NCBI GenBank assembly: GCA_944382025.1
Contig: CALWMQ010000188.1
Span: 1 to 6,552, forward strand
Reading direction: 5' to 3'
Origin: an uncultured Clostridia bacterium
GTDB taxonomy: Bacteria > Bacillota > Clostridia > Oscillospirales > Acutalibacteraceae
DNA: 6,552 bases
In this document: positions 1 through 5,509 of the stretch, one piece after another
Numbering within the stretch: the stretch's first letter is position 1
Layout of the letters: each line of letters starts with the position of its first letter
The notes under the pieces: generated by a model
What the model was told of the DNA's origin: nothing
Databases searched by the model: none
Seen by the model: the letters and a program-made list of their open reading frames with translations, nothing else
Program-made: the position numbers and the translations under genes

Positions 1-899
1 TCGGTACTATTACCGAAAAAGAGTTTGTCCAGAAGGTCTTCCTCGTAATTTTTGCGGCATAAATACTCATACAGCCGTTCCATGACTTGAATCCCTCCCC
101 AGGATTCCGGCAGGTCGGTACCATCCAGATCCGCGCCGAAAGCCGCCGTATGCTCACCGCCCAGTTCCCAATAATGGTACAAATGGCGTTCCCCCTGATC
201 AAAGCTCTGTTCCCCCAGCTGGTCATGGCAGAAATTCAGGCACACCAGGCCGCCTTTATCCCGGATAGCAGCAAACTGCCGGTCGGTCAGGTTCCGGGGA
301 TGACCATGTACCGCCGCGGAAACCGAATGGCTGGCTACAAAAGGCTTCCGGGTCAGCTCCGCCACATCCCAAAAACCTGCTTCATTGAGGTGAGACACAT
401 CCGGCAGGATTCCCAGCCGCTCCATTTCCCGGACAGCCTGCTTTCCTGCCGGCGTCAGCCCTTCCTTACATCCGGACATACAGCCATGCCCTAATTCATT
501 TGACCCGTTCCACGTCAAGGTGATTAACTTTACGCCAAGCCGTTTCAAATCTATCAGCTTCCCTGGATCACCCGCTATGGCAGATCCCCCTTCCACTGTA
601 AGGACCGCGGCACAGCGATGGGAAGAAAAGGCTGCATCCAGATCCTCCGGGGTATTGACCAGAAGCATTTTATCCTGATACATCCCCGCTTGACGGTGGG
701 CGAACTCCAAAACGGCTTTGCATTGGTCAAAAGCGGCCTCCCCACGCAGGGTATCCGGCATCCATACCGCAAAGACCTGACCCCACGCCTCCATCTCCAG
801 GCCTCTCTCCAAGTCAATGTGCAGGGAATTTTTTAACAGGTATTGGTCTCCTGTATAGCACTCGTACAGGGTATCACAGTGCAGATCAAACAGCTTCAT
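1..899 (-). CDS. Membrane dipeptidase family protein (peptidase M19), 3' end cut by window edge
   Basis: Zinc-dependent dipeptidase of the renal/membrane dipeptidase (M19, amidohydrolase-fold) family, which hydrolyses dipeptides. I read 299 uninterrupted codons from the ATG at 899 to the left edge. Visible family landmarks are the N-terminal HCD (His7, Asp9) of the first metal site, Glu103 in VEGG as the likely bridging carboxylate, His170 in VSH and His191 in ASHS (21 residues apart, as in human DPEP1), and GADLDG at 255-260 near the substrate site. The last residues, FFGNST, match the family's C-terminal GxN motif, so only about 10-30 residues should be missing. There is no signal peptide, so it is probably cytoplasmic. 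The start is fixed by an in-frame TGA 12 nt upstream and a modest GGGTGA site about 9 nt away. It is co-oriented with the lepB-yraN operon but separated by 386 nt, so it may have its own promoter. The exact dipeptide substrate cannot be told from sequence. Confidence 0.93.
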   Translation of the reverse strand, partial: MKLFDLHCDTLYECYTGDQYLLKNSLHIDLERGLEMEAWGQVFAVWMPDTLRGEAAFDQCKAVLEFAHRQAGMYQDKMLLVNTPEDLDAAFSSHRCAAVLTVEGGSAIAGDPGKLIDLKRLGVKLITLTWNGSNELGHGCMSGCKEGLTPAGKQAVREMERLGILPDVSHLNEAGFWDVAELTRKPFVASHSVSAAVHGHPRNLTDRQFAAIRDKGGLVCLNFCHDQLGEQSFDQGERHLYHYWELGGEHTAAFGADLDGTDLPESWGGIQVMERLYEYLCRKNYEEDLLDKLFFGNST

Positions 900-928
900 T
901 GATATTGTTCACCCTTTCCGCCGCGCTC

Positions 929-1183
929 CAACACACCGGCCTTCCGGAATGTGGTTGCACAGCCATAGACAACTATTGGTTACCGCCCGTACTCCAACCA
1001 TTCTGCCGCAGATTATGGCTGGCAGACAGACTGATACCGCCGGCGCTGCTTCAGGAAGCCTATTTCCCGCTACCGGCATAGTGGGAGAGCAGCCGATGAA
1101 AACAGATCTGCCCTTCATCTGGCAGTTGGCTCCGTTATCAAGGGAAAGAGAGTTGTCGTCTCTTTATTTCTTTCCCAATTGAT
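929..1183. ncRNA. Candidate structured RNA, strand undetermined
   Basis: At least six stems can be drawn in 255 nt, one nested inside a 7-bp perfect stem (961-967/1014-1020). The loop CCGGCA (1073-1078) of the 1065-1086 hairpin is complementary to GCCGG at 1039-1043, so a pseudoknot is possible. One pair (G1069 with T1082) is a G-U wobble if plus-strand RNA is made but an A-C mismatch on the minus strand, which weakly favours plus. The gene context (dipeptidase leader) favours minus. This is a hypothesis from hand-drawn pairing only. Confidence 0.25.
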
Positions 1184-1239
1184 GAGTAACAACACAGCTA
1201 CCCGAGCCCGGTCTTCCCGCTTCCTTGCCCCGCAAACCA

Positions 1240-1270
1240 ACTATAGGATCCTATGCGGCCTACTTATCAA
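1240..1270 (-). promoter_or_regulatory. Weak candidate promoter for the dipeptidase gene
   Basis: On the minus strand TTGATA (1270-1265) is followed after 19 bp by TATAGT (1245-1240). The hexamers are good but the spacing is longer than the preferred 17 bp, and the -10 lies in the palindrome ATAGGATCCTAT (1243-1254). If used, transcription would start near 1233 and give a leader of about 330 nt containing the hairpins described for 929-1183. Confidence 0.3.
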
Positions 1271-1285
1271 AGTTTCTTTCAGTAT

Positions 1286-1672
1286 TTAAAAAGCCCCGCC
1301 CAGATCTCCCGCCTCATAGGCGCCCATTAAATGGTCCCATTCCAGAACCCTCATAGAATTTTGCCGGTCAGTGACAATTTCCACAACGTCAAACCGTGGC
1401 TGCAGGTTGGAGGGATGGCGGCTGAGGTAAACGGCGGCTGTTTGGAGGATTCTCCGTTGTTTTGTCTGGGTCACCGCCTCCTTTGGAGCATACAGTGACC
1501 CTGCCTGGCGGGTTTTCACCTCCACGAAAACAATGTACTCCTCATCACTGGCGATAATGTCAATTTCCCCAAACCGGCAGCGATAATTGGAAGCCAGCAA
1601 GGCATACCCCTTGTCACGTAAAAAGCGGGCGGCCAGAATTTCGCCTGCCGCCCCTTTGGATACCGGTTCCAT
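1286..1672 (-). CDS. yraN: YraN/UPF0102 family predicted endonuclease-fold protein
   Basis: A 128-residue protein of the UPF0102 (YraN) family, whose length is typical of the family. Signature elements are an N-terminal KGAAGEILAARFL helix (6-18), GEIDIIA (35-41), the FVEVKTR strand (49-55) and PRFDVVEI (92-99). Glu36, Asp38, Glu51 and Lys53 form a PD-(D/E)XK-like set, which is why the family is predicted to have a Holliday-resolvase/restriction-endonuclease fold. The cellular role is not firmly established, and linkage to rnhB hints at nucleic-acid metabolism. It follows rnhB by 21 nt, and that gap contains a very purine-rich GGAGGGGAGGG binding site, so it is almost surely co-transcribed. 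It is the last gene of the lepB-rbgA-lepB-rnhB-yraN run. No terminator is evident after it. Confidence 0.93.
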   Translation of the reverse strand: MEPVSKGAAGEILAARFLRDKGYALLASNYRCRFGEIDIIASDEEYIVFVEVKTRQAGSLYAPKEAVTQTKQRRILQTAAVYLSRHPSNLQPRFDVVEIVTDRQNSMRVLEWDHLMGAYEAGDLGGAF

Positions 1673-1693
1673 TTGCTGCCCTCCCCTCCTCGG

Positions 1694-2356
1694 TCACAAA
1701 AGCTTTTTCAGGAAACTTCTCCTATGTACCGGCGAAATACCATATTGCTCCAGCATCTCATAATGCAGAGCCGTACCATACCCCTTGTGCTTTTGAAAAA
1801 AATATTGGGGATATTCCTGGTCCAATTCCATCATTTTTCTGTCCCGGCTGACCTTAGCCAGAATAGATGCCGCGGCGATAGACGCTGAAAGGGCATCCCC
1901 CTTTACAACAGTTCTGACCGGCACCCTAATCTGAGGCGGGGCGGCGTTACCGTCCACCAATACTAGCTGCGGCTGGATAGCCAGCGCTTCCACTGCCCGG
2001 CTCATGGCCAGAAACGTTGCCTGTAAAATATTCAGCCGGTCGATCTCTTCCACCGAGGCGCTGGCCACCGCATAAGCCGCCGCCTTCTTGCAGATAACGT
2101 CAAACAGAAACTCCCGCTTCTTTTCGGTCAGCTTTTTGGAATCGTTTAATCCTTCGGGAATCTGCCCTGGATCCAAAATAACGGCAGCGGCAAATACAGG
2201 GCCTGCTAACGGCCCTCGTCCCGCCTCATCCACACCGCAAAGCAGGGAGATCCCCTCTGCCCGGACTTCCTGGTCATAGGCAACCGCCGCCTCAGACTCC
2301 AGGATCCTTTGGCGGTGGCCGGAAACGGCATCCTGGTGTATATCGGTTGTCCGCAC
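1694..2356 (-). CDS. rnhB: Ribonuclease HII
   Basis: Cytoplasmic endonuclease that cleaves the RNA strand of RNA-DNA hybrids and incises at single ribonucleotides embedded in DNA. The 220-residue protein has the full type-2 RNase H core: GVDEAGRGPLAGP (41-53) with catalytic Asp43 and Glu44, the NDSKKLT segment (71-77), LVDGN with Asp135, SIAAASILAKVSRD (159-172) ending in Asp172, and the C-terminal HKGYGT and HRRSF motifs. An N-terminal extension of about 38 residues precedes the core, as in many Firmicutes RnhB proteins. The start codon is GTG, supported by AAGGAGG ending 8 nt upstream. It lies 23 nt after the second lepB and 21 nt before yraN, in the usual rbgA-rnhB neighbourhood. Nothing suggests inactivation. 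Confidence 0.97.
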   Translation of the reverse strand: MRTTDIHQDAVSGHRQRILESEAAVAYDQEVRAEGISLLCGVDEAGRGPLAGPVFAAAVILDPGQIPEGLNDSKKLTEKKREFLFDVICKKAAAYAVASASVEEIDRLNILQATFLAMSRAVEALAIQPQLVLVDGNAAPPQIRVPVRTVVKGDALSASIAAASILAKVSRDRKMMELDQEYPQYFFQKHKGYGTALHYEMLEQYGISPVHRRSFLKKLL

Positions 2357-2379
2357 AGCCCTAGCCTCCTTCCAGACAG

Positions 2380-2976
2380 TTACTCAAAATAGTCATACAC
2401 CCCGCCGAAGCTCTCCAACGGCCATAGGCGGAATACCGCTTTGCCAATAATGTCCTGCTCCCGTATACAACCGATAAAACGGCTGTCCAAAGAACACCCT
2501 TGCTTCCGGTTATCCCCCATCACAAAAACGCATCCTTCAGGAACAGTAATGATACCGTCTGGGGCCACAGTCTCGCTGATGCCTTCTTCGGTCTGGGTAT
2601 ATAAATATGGCTCTTGCAGGATCTCGCCATCCACCAGTACATTCCCGTCCATGATCTGAACTGTCTGCCCTTCGACCGCGATAATCCGCTTTACCAAAGG
2701 TTCCAGGCCCTGATCTACCCGGTTGATGACAACGATATCCCCCTGGTGCGGCGTATAGGGCAGGCTGGACAGAATCAGCCTATCCTGATCATGCAGTGTG
2801 GTCATCATGGATCTGCCATCCACTCCCACCACGCGGAACAGAAACGTAAACACCAATGTTACCGCTACCAGGGAAAAAATCGCCGCTTCCATCCATTCAT
2901 ACAAAGAGGCCGCGTTTTCAGCCTGCGGTTCTTTTTTGGGCTGCTCCAATTGTTCCAGGCTGTTCTCTTGCTCCAT
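2380..2976 (-). CDS. lepB: Signal peptidase I, second paralogue
   Basis: Membrane-bound Ser/Lys protease (S26A) that removes signal peptides from exported proteins. The 198-residue protein has a charged Glu/Gln-rich cytoplasmic N-terminus (1-28), one transmembrane helix (about 29-50), the catalytic box GRSMMTTL with Ser56, the general-base box LVKRIIA with Lys96, and the C-terminal box GDNR (154-157) followed by SLDSRFIG (162-169). Length and single anchor fit the Gram-positive SipS type. Unusually, GDNR is separated from the SLDSR motif by KQGC, and cysteines flank this area (149, 161, 170). The ATG is preceded by AAAGGAACGGTGA. It lies 22 nt after rbgA and 23 nt before rnhB. It is clearly related to the other signal peptidase in this operon (shared EAA-FSL, LVFTFL, DIVVINR and GKAVFR segments), which suggests an old tandem duplication. 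Confidence 0.96.
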   Translation of the reverse strand: MEQENSLEQLEQPKKEPQAENAASLYEWMEAAIFSLVAVTLVFTFLFRVVGVDGRSMMTTLHDQDRLILSSLPYTPHQGDIVVINRVDQGLEPLVKRIIAVEGQTVQIMDGNVLVDGEILQEPYLYTQTEEGISETVAPDGIITVPEGCVFVMGDNRKQGCSLDSRFIGCIREQDIIGKAVFRLWPLESFGGVYDYFE

Positions 2977-2998
2977 AGCCTGTCACCGTTCCTTTCTG

Positions 2999-3874
2999 TT
3001 AAATCGATCCGCCGGATTCCGGGATATCTTCCAGGGTAATTCGCCCCAGTTTGCCCCCCCGGAACTCATCCAGCAGCATAATAGCCGCCCTTTCTGTGTT
3101 GACTTCCCCGCCGGATACCAACATTCCCCTCCGGCGGCCAATCGCTTGCAGCAGTTCCCAACTACCTCCGGGATTCTCTGTCAGCTTATAGCGTTCCTGC
3201 AGCAGCGGAAAATAGGATCCGCTCAAAATTTCCAGAAGTCCGCACGCCAGTTCTTCCACATCCAGGATCTGATCCCGGATAGCCCCGGTATATGCCAGCC
3301 GCAGGGCTGCCTGTTGATCCTCAAACTTGGGCCAGAGAACTCCGGGTGTATCCAAAAGCTGCGCCCCTCCCTCAACAACAAACCATTGGTTGCTTCGGGT
3401 AACGCCTGGGCGATCCTCCGCCTTGGCTTTTCCGCCCCGGGCCATCCTGTTGATAAAGGAAGATTTTCCTACATTGGGGATTCCCACTACCATAGCCCGG
3501 ATAGGACGATTGCCCATTCCCTTGGATTCCCAGACGGCTATTTTAGAGGCCAGGGTTTTACGGAGCATTGGCAGAAATTGCGGAATTCCTCGCCCGGATT
3601 TGCAATCCGCCGCCATAGCGGCAATCCCCTGTCCCGAAAACCAGCTGATCCATTTCCGGGTGGCCTGTTCGTCCGCCAAATCGCTTTTATTTAATACCAC
3701 CAACCGGGGCTTGCCCCCCAGAAGAGAATCCAAATCCGGATTCCGACTGCCGGAAGGGATCCGGGCGTCAAGGACTTCCACCACAATATCCACCAAAGGC
3801 AGGCATTCCTGCAACTTACGGCGGGTCTTGGTCATATGCCCTGGGAACCATTGTATAGGCTTGGACAATTCCAA
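2999..3874 (-). CDS. rbgA: Ribosome biogenesis GTPase RbgA (YlqF)
   Basis: Circularly permuted GTPase of the YlqF/YawG family that drives late assembly of the 50S subunit. At 291 residues it matches the usual 280-290. The motif order shows the permutation: G4 NKSD (62-65), a G5-like DCKSG (90-94), then the P-loop GIPNVGKSS (131-139), the G2 threonine Thr159 in PGVTRS, and G3 DTPG (175-178). The N-terminal QWFPGHM (8-14) and VLDARIP (34-40) segments are family hallmarks. The C-terminal part (about 200-285) is the helical RNA-binding domain. The start is TTG at 3874, supported by AAGGAG about 10 nt upstream; an in-frame TTG two codons later is less well spaced. It sits between the two lepB genes, 29 nt after the first and 22 nt before the second. 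In the better-known Firmicutes arrangement it follows rplS directly. Confidence 0.97.
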   Translation of the reverse strand: MELSKPIQWFPGHMTKTRRKLQECLPLVDIVVEVLDARIPSGSRNPDLDSLLGGKPRLVVLNKSDLADEQATRKWISWFSGQGIAAMAADCKSGRGIPQFLPMLRKTLASKIAVWESKGMGNRPIRAMVVGIPNVGKSSFINRMARGGKAKAEDRPGVTRSNQWFVVEGGAQLLDTPGVLWPKFEDQQAALRLAYTGAIRDQILDVEELACGLLEILSGSYFPLLQERYKLTENPGGSWELLQAIGRRRGMLVSGGEVNTERAAIMLLDEFRGGKLGRITLEDIPESGGSI

Positions 3875-3903
3875 AAAGACCTCTCTCCTTTCCCCTGTTT
3901 AAC

Positions 3904-4530
3904 TCATAGGAATCCCATATCCCGAAAGGGCCAGATACGGAACACCGCCTTGCCTACAATATCCTTTACCCGTACAAGGCCTATATCCGCGGAACGGCTG
4001 TCATGGGAGTTTGTCCGATGATCCCCCATAACAAACACATAACCTTCCGGTACATAAATCTCTTCCGTCACATCTATCGGCGGAGTCGGGAAATCCGTAT
4101 AGTCGCTCTCATCCTGAGCCTCCCCATTCAGGATTACCTGCCGGGTCTCCGGGTCAATTTCCAGGGTATCCCCTGCCACTGCTATGACCCGCTTGATTAA
4201 AGGCTCTTCCACATACCGGTTGATTACCACAATATCTCCCCGTTCAGGGGTATAAAACATGTTTGTCAGCAGCAAACGGTCATTTTCAAACAAGGTGTTT
4301 TCCATGGAAGGACCTTTTACCCCCACAATCCGTATCAAAAACGTAAACACCAAGACGATTCCCACCAGGGAAAATACGGCAGCTTCCACCCAGTCGTAAA
4401 ACGAACGGGCCATAGCTGTACGCGCCGTGTCCTTATGAACCGATTCAGGCATATTTTCTGTCCGTCCCGTTTTAAGGCGGCCGACTATTTTTCTCCCAAG
4501 GTTGCTGATGTTCAGATTCACGGCCGTCAC
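3904..4530 (-). CDS. lepB: Signal peptidase I, first gene of the operon
   Basis: Signal peptidase I (S26A) with up to 208 residues: a basic cytoplasmic N-terminus of about 45 residues, one transmembrane helix (about 48-69), the catalytic box KGPSMENTL with Ser75, the Lys box PLIKRVIA with Lys113, and the C-terminal box MGDHR (168-172) followed by NSHDSR. The usual GDNR is GDHR here, and SLDSR is SHDSR, so the conserved Asn and Leu are both His. The catalytic dyad is intact, so activity is likely. Two starts are possible. GTG at 4530 has its purine-rich AGGTGA only about 3 nt away, while the in-frame GTG at 4521 lies well spaced behind AAGGGTGA and would give 205 residues; the later one is at least as plausible. 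It opens the five-gene operon and follows the rplS terminator, so it probably depends on its own promoter near 4718-4723. Confidence 0.95.
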   Translation of the reverse strand: MTAVNLNISNLGRKIVGRLKTGRTENMPESVHKDTARTAMARSFYDWVEAAVFSLVGIVLVFTFLIRIVGVKGPSMENTLFENDRLLLTNMFYTPERGDIVVINRYVEEPLIKRVIAVAGDTLEIDPETRQVILNGEAQDESDYTDFPTPPIDVTEEIYVPEGYVFVMGDHRTNSHDSRSADIGLVRVKDIVGKAVFRIWPFRDMGFL

Positions 4531-4540
4531 CCTTCACCTG

Positions 4541-4717
4541 AGTTTGTTTTCAGAGACACACACTAAGTCTCCATGTTTCGCCGATGCGCAGGACATGGCA
4601 TCCGGTTCTGATTTTCTCCCGGAAAGCAGGGAGATCCACCTCTGATTATTCTACCATAACTGGGCCTCAAATTGTCTGCCCTGTTTTTCCTTCCATCAAC
4701 GATTTTCCGTAAAAATG
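4541..4717 (-). promoter_or_regulatory. Hairpin-rich 5' leader of the lepB-rbgA-lepB-rnhB-yraN operon
   Basis: The untranslated stretch in front of lepB holds three consecutive perfect short stems: TCTCCC/GGGAGA (4615-4620 with 4629-4634), CCATGT/ACATGG (4571-4576 with 4593-4598, 16-nt loop) and GAGAC/GTCTC (4553-4557 with 4567-4571). None has a following U-tract. No reading frame of note lies here. Whether it regulates anything is unknown, and I recognise no known leader family. Confidence 0.35.
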
Positions 4718-4746
4718 ATTATACCACAGGAGCCATGCCAAATAAA
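4718..4746 (-). promoter_or_regulatory. Probable extended -10 promoter for the lepB operon
   Basis: On the minus strand TGGTATAAT (TATAAT at 4723-4718) is a perfect extended -10. The 17-bp-spaced -35 is poor (TTTATT). It lies just beyond the rplS terminator, where a new start is needed. A second extended -10-like TGGTAGAAT (TAGAAT at 4653-4648) downstream lacks a good -35. Confidence 0.55.
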
Positions 4747-4778
4747 GCAAAAAAGGGACTTTTCGTCCCTTTTTTTGC
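4747..4778 (-). terminator. Rho-independent terminator of rplS, A/T-flanked on both sides
   Basis: Hairpin GGGAC/GTCCC (4755-4759 with 4765-4769, 5-nt loop) flanked by six A and seven T residues that extend the stem. On the minus strand it reads GGGAC-loop-GTCCC followed by TTTTTT, 17 nt after the rplS stop codon. It is near-symmetric and could also stop plus-strand transcription. It separates rplS from lepB, which would normally be its operon partners. Confidence 0.9.
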
Positions 4779-4794
4779 TCTCTTGCTGATTAAC

Positions 4795-5139
4795 TTATTT
4801 AATAAGTTCCTTCACCTTGGCAGCCTTACCCACACGGTCGCGCAGATAATACAGCTTACTACGACGGGTTTTACCATTCCGAACGACTTTGACAGCCGCA
4901 ACATTGGGGGAATGCAACGGGAAAACCCTTTCTACACCGACGCCGTAGGACACACGGCGGACAGTAAAGGTTTCAGCAACACCGCTGCCCTTCTTAGCAA
5001 TCACAGTTCCTTCAAAGGCCTGGATTCTTTCCCGTTCACCTTCGCGGATCTTTACATCGACACGCACCGTATCGCCGATAGAGAATTCCGGAGTAGTCTC
5101 TTTCATGCTACCGGTAGAAATGAGTTTCAATGCATCCAT
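4795..5139 (-). CDS. rplS: 50S ribosomal protein L19
   Basis: Large-subunit protein L19, located at the 30S-50S interface. Read from the ATG at 5139 it has 114 residues, the normal family length. Typical segments are the N-terminal FSIGDTVRVDV (19-29), REGERERIQAFEGTVIA (32-48), SYGVGVERVFPLHSP (64-78) and the basic C-terminus SKLYYLRDRVGKAAK (94-108). An in-frame ATG exists three codons upstream at 5148, but it directly abuts AAGGAGG (5155-5149). The ATG at 5139 sits 9 nt from that site and is therefore the likely start. The gene has its own promoter, a leader and a terminator, so it is a monocistronic unit here rather than part of the common rpsP-rimM-trmD-rplS operon. The stop codon lies inside a perfect inverted repeat, AACTTAT-TTA-ATAAGTT (4792-4808). 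Confidence 0.98.
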   Translation of the reverse strand: MDALKLISTGSMKETTPEFSIGDTVRVDVKIREGERERIQAFEGTVIAKKGSGVAETFTVRRVSYGVGVERVFPLHSPNVAAVKVVRNGKTRRSKLYYLRDRVGKAAKVKELIK

Positions 5140-5294
5140 GGATAACATCCTCCTTGAATTTCAGACATTCATGCCTCCTGTACAGAATAGGCTCTCCCAC
5201 CTGTACGGGCAGAGGACTGCCCGCTTTAATGTCTTGCCTTCGCTTGGCATTAACCCCCATAACCGGCCGGAAACCGGATATGGACATCAAATAC
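5140..5294 (-). promoter_or_regulatory. rplS leader, candidate L19 autoregulatory RNA
   Basis: The roughly 155-nt leader folds well on paper. GGGCAG-TCCT-CTGCCC (5207-5222) and GTACAG/CTGTAC (5180-5185 with 5201-5206) are side by side, closed by GACATT/AATGTC (5228-5233 with 5164-5169) into a three-way junction. Upstream, TTAATGCC (5253-5246) can pair with GG and CATTAA (5231-5226). That pairing uses the same CATT bases as the closing stem, so the two folds exclude each other. L19 leaders are a known class in Firmicutes. Equating this leader with that class is inference. Confidence 0.5.
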
Positions 5295-5300
5295 TGATAT

Positions 5301-5354
5301 ACTATATCACAGTTTGGTGGATAATGCAAGTATTTTTTATTTTCTTTTTTGTAG
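5301..5354 (-). promoter_or_regulatory. rplS promoter with upstream A-tract element
   Basis: Minus strand: TTGCAT (5329-5324), 17-bp spacer, TATAGT (5306-5301), with transcription expected near 5294. Directly upstream of the -35 lies an A-rich tract (5354-5331, AAAAAAG, AAAA, AAAAAA runs) resembling an UP element, as expected for a highly expressed ribosomal protein gene. It is back to back with the sirC promoter. Confidence 0.75.
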
Positions 5355-5409
5355 GAGTTCAACGATATGGGACTTCTGCAAATTTTTACTGTTTGTAAAG
5401 CATCCACGC

Positions 5410-5438
5410 TTGTCAAACAGATAAATCCATGCTATACT
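5410..5438 (+). promoter_or_regulatory. Promoter of the sirC-like gene
   Basis: TTGTCA (5410-5415), exactly 17 bp, TATACT (5433-5438), with TGC in front of the -10 giving an extended -10. Transcription should start near 5445, leaving a leader of about 65 nt. This is a close match to a SigA consensus. Confidence 0.8.
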
Positions 5439-5509
5439 AATTTTGATTTTTACCGGTTACTCCTGATAAAAAATATACAACAGCCCTATTATGCAAATGA
5501 GGTGACGGA

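Larger units (their letters stand above)
900..1285. other. 386-nt gap without a recognisable gene, rich in inverted repeats
   Basis: No reading frame here looks like a known protein. The longest minus-strand frame (909-1118) is Cys/Pro-rich with no motif and ends just before the dipeptidase start. The stretch holds a chain of potential hairpins: 929-957 (CCGG/CCGG with extension), an AGCCATA/TATGGCT stem (961-967 with 1014-1020) enclosing TGGTT/AACCA (977-981 with 996-1000), GCTT/AAGC (1048-1059), TCCCGCTA/TAGTGGGA (1065-1086), a GCCGATGAA stem (1092-1123) and a long imperfect stem (1137-1183). I see no T-tracted terminator for yraN on the minus strand, so operon transcripts could run through into the dipeptidase gene. 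It may be a structured leader, a small RNA or a decayed gene. It matches no riboswitch, T-box, RNase P, 6S or SRP consensus that I can recall. Confidence 0.5.

Noticed and set aside
909..1118. A 69-residue minus-strand frame ending just before the dipeptidase start
   Set aside because: Cys/Pro/Arg-rich composition with no motif or domain, no clear ribosome binding site, and it overlaps most of the hairpins in the gap.
1201..1233. Minus-strand GGAAGACCGGGCTCGGG resembles the GGAAAGTCCGGGCTC box of RNase P RNA
   Set aside because: The other conserved RNase P RNA boxes are not found at the expected distances, so the likeness is only local.
1243..1254. Perfect 12-bp palindrome ATAGGATCCTAT as a possible operator
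   Set aside because: A single short palindrome without a known regulator or a second copy is weak evidence; it is mentioned only within the candidate promoter entry.
2798..3694. A long 298-codon plus-strand frame opposite rbgA and the second lepB
   Set aside because: It lies antisense to two proteins with complete catalytic motifs. Its product has no recognisable domain, so it is a shadow frame.
4672..5145. A 157-codon plus-strand frame opposite rplS
   Set aside because: It is antisense to a complete L19 gene and runs through the rplS terminator, so it is a shadow frame.
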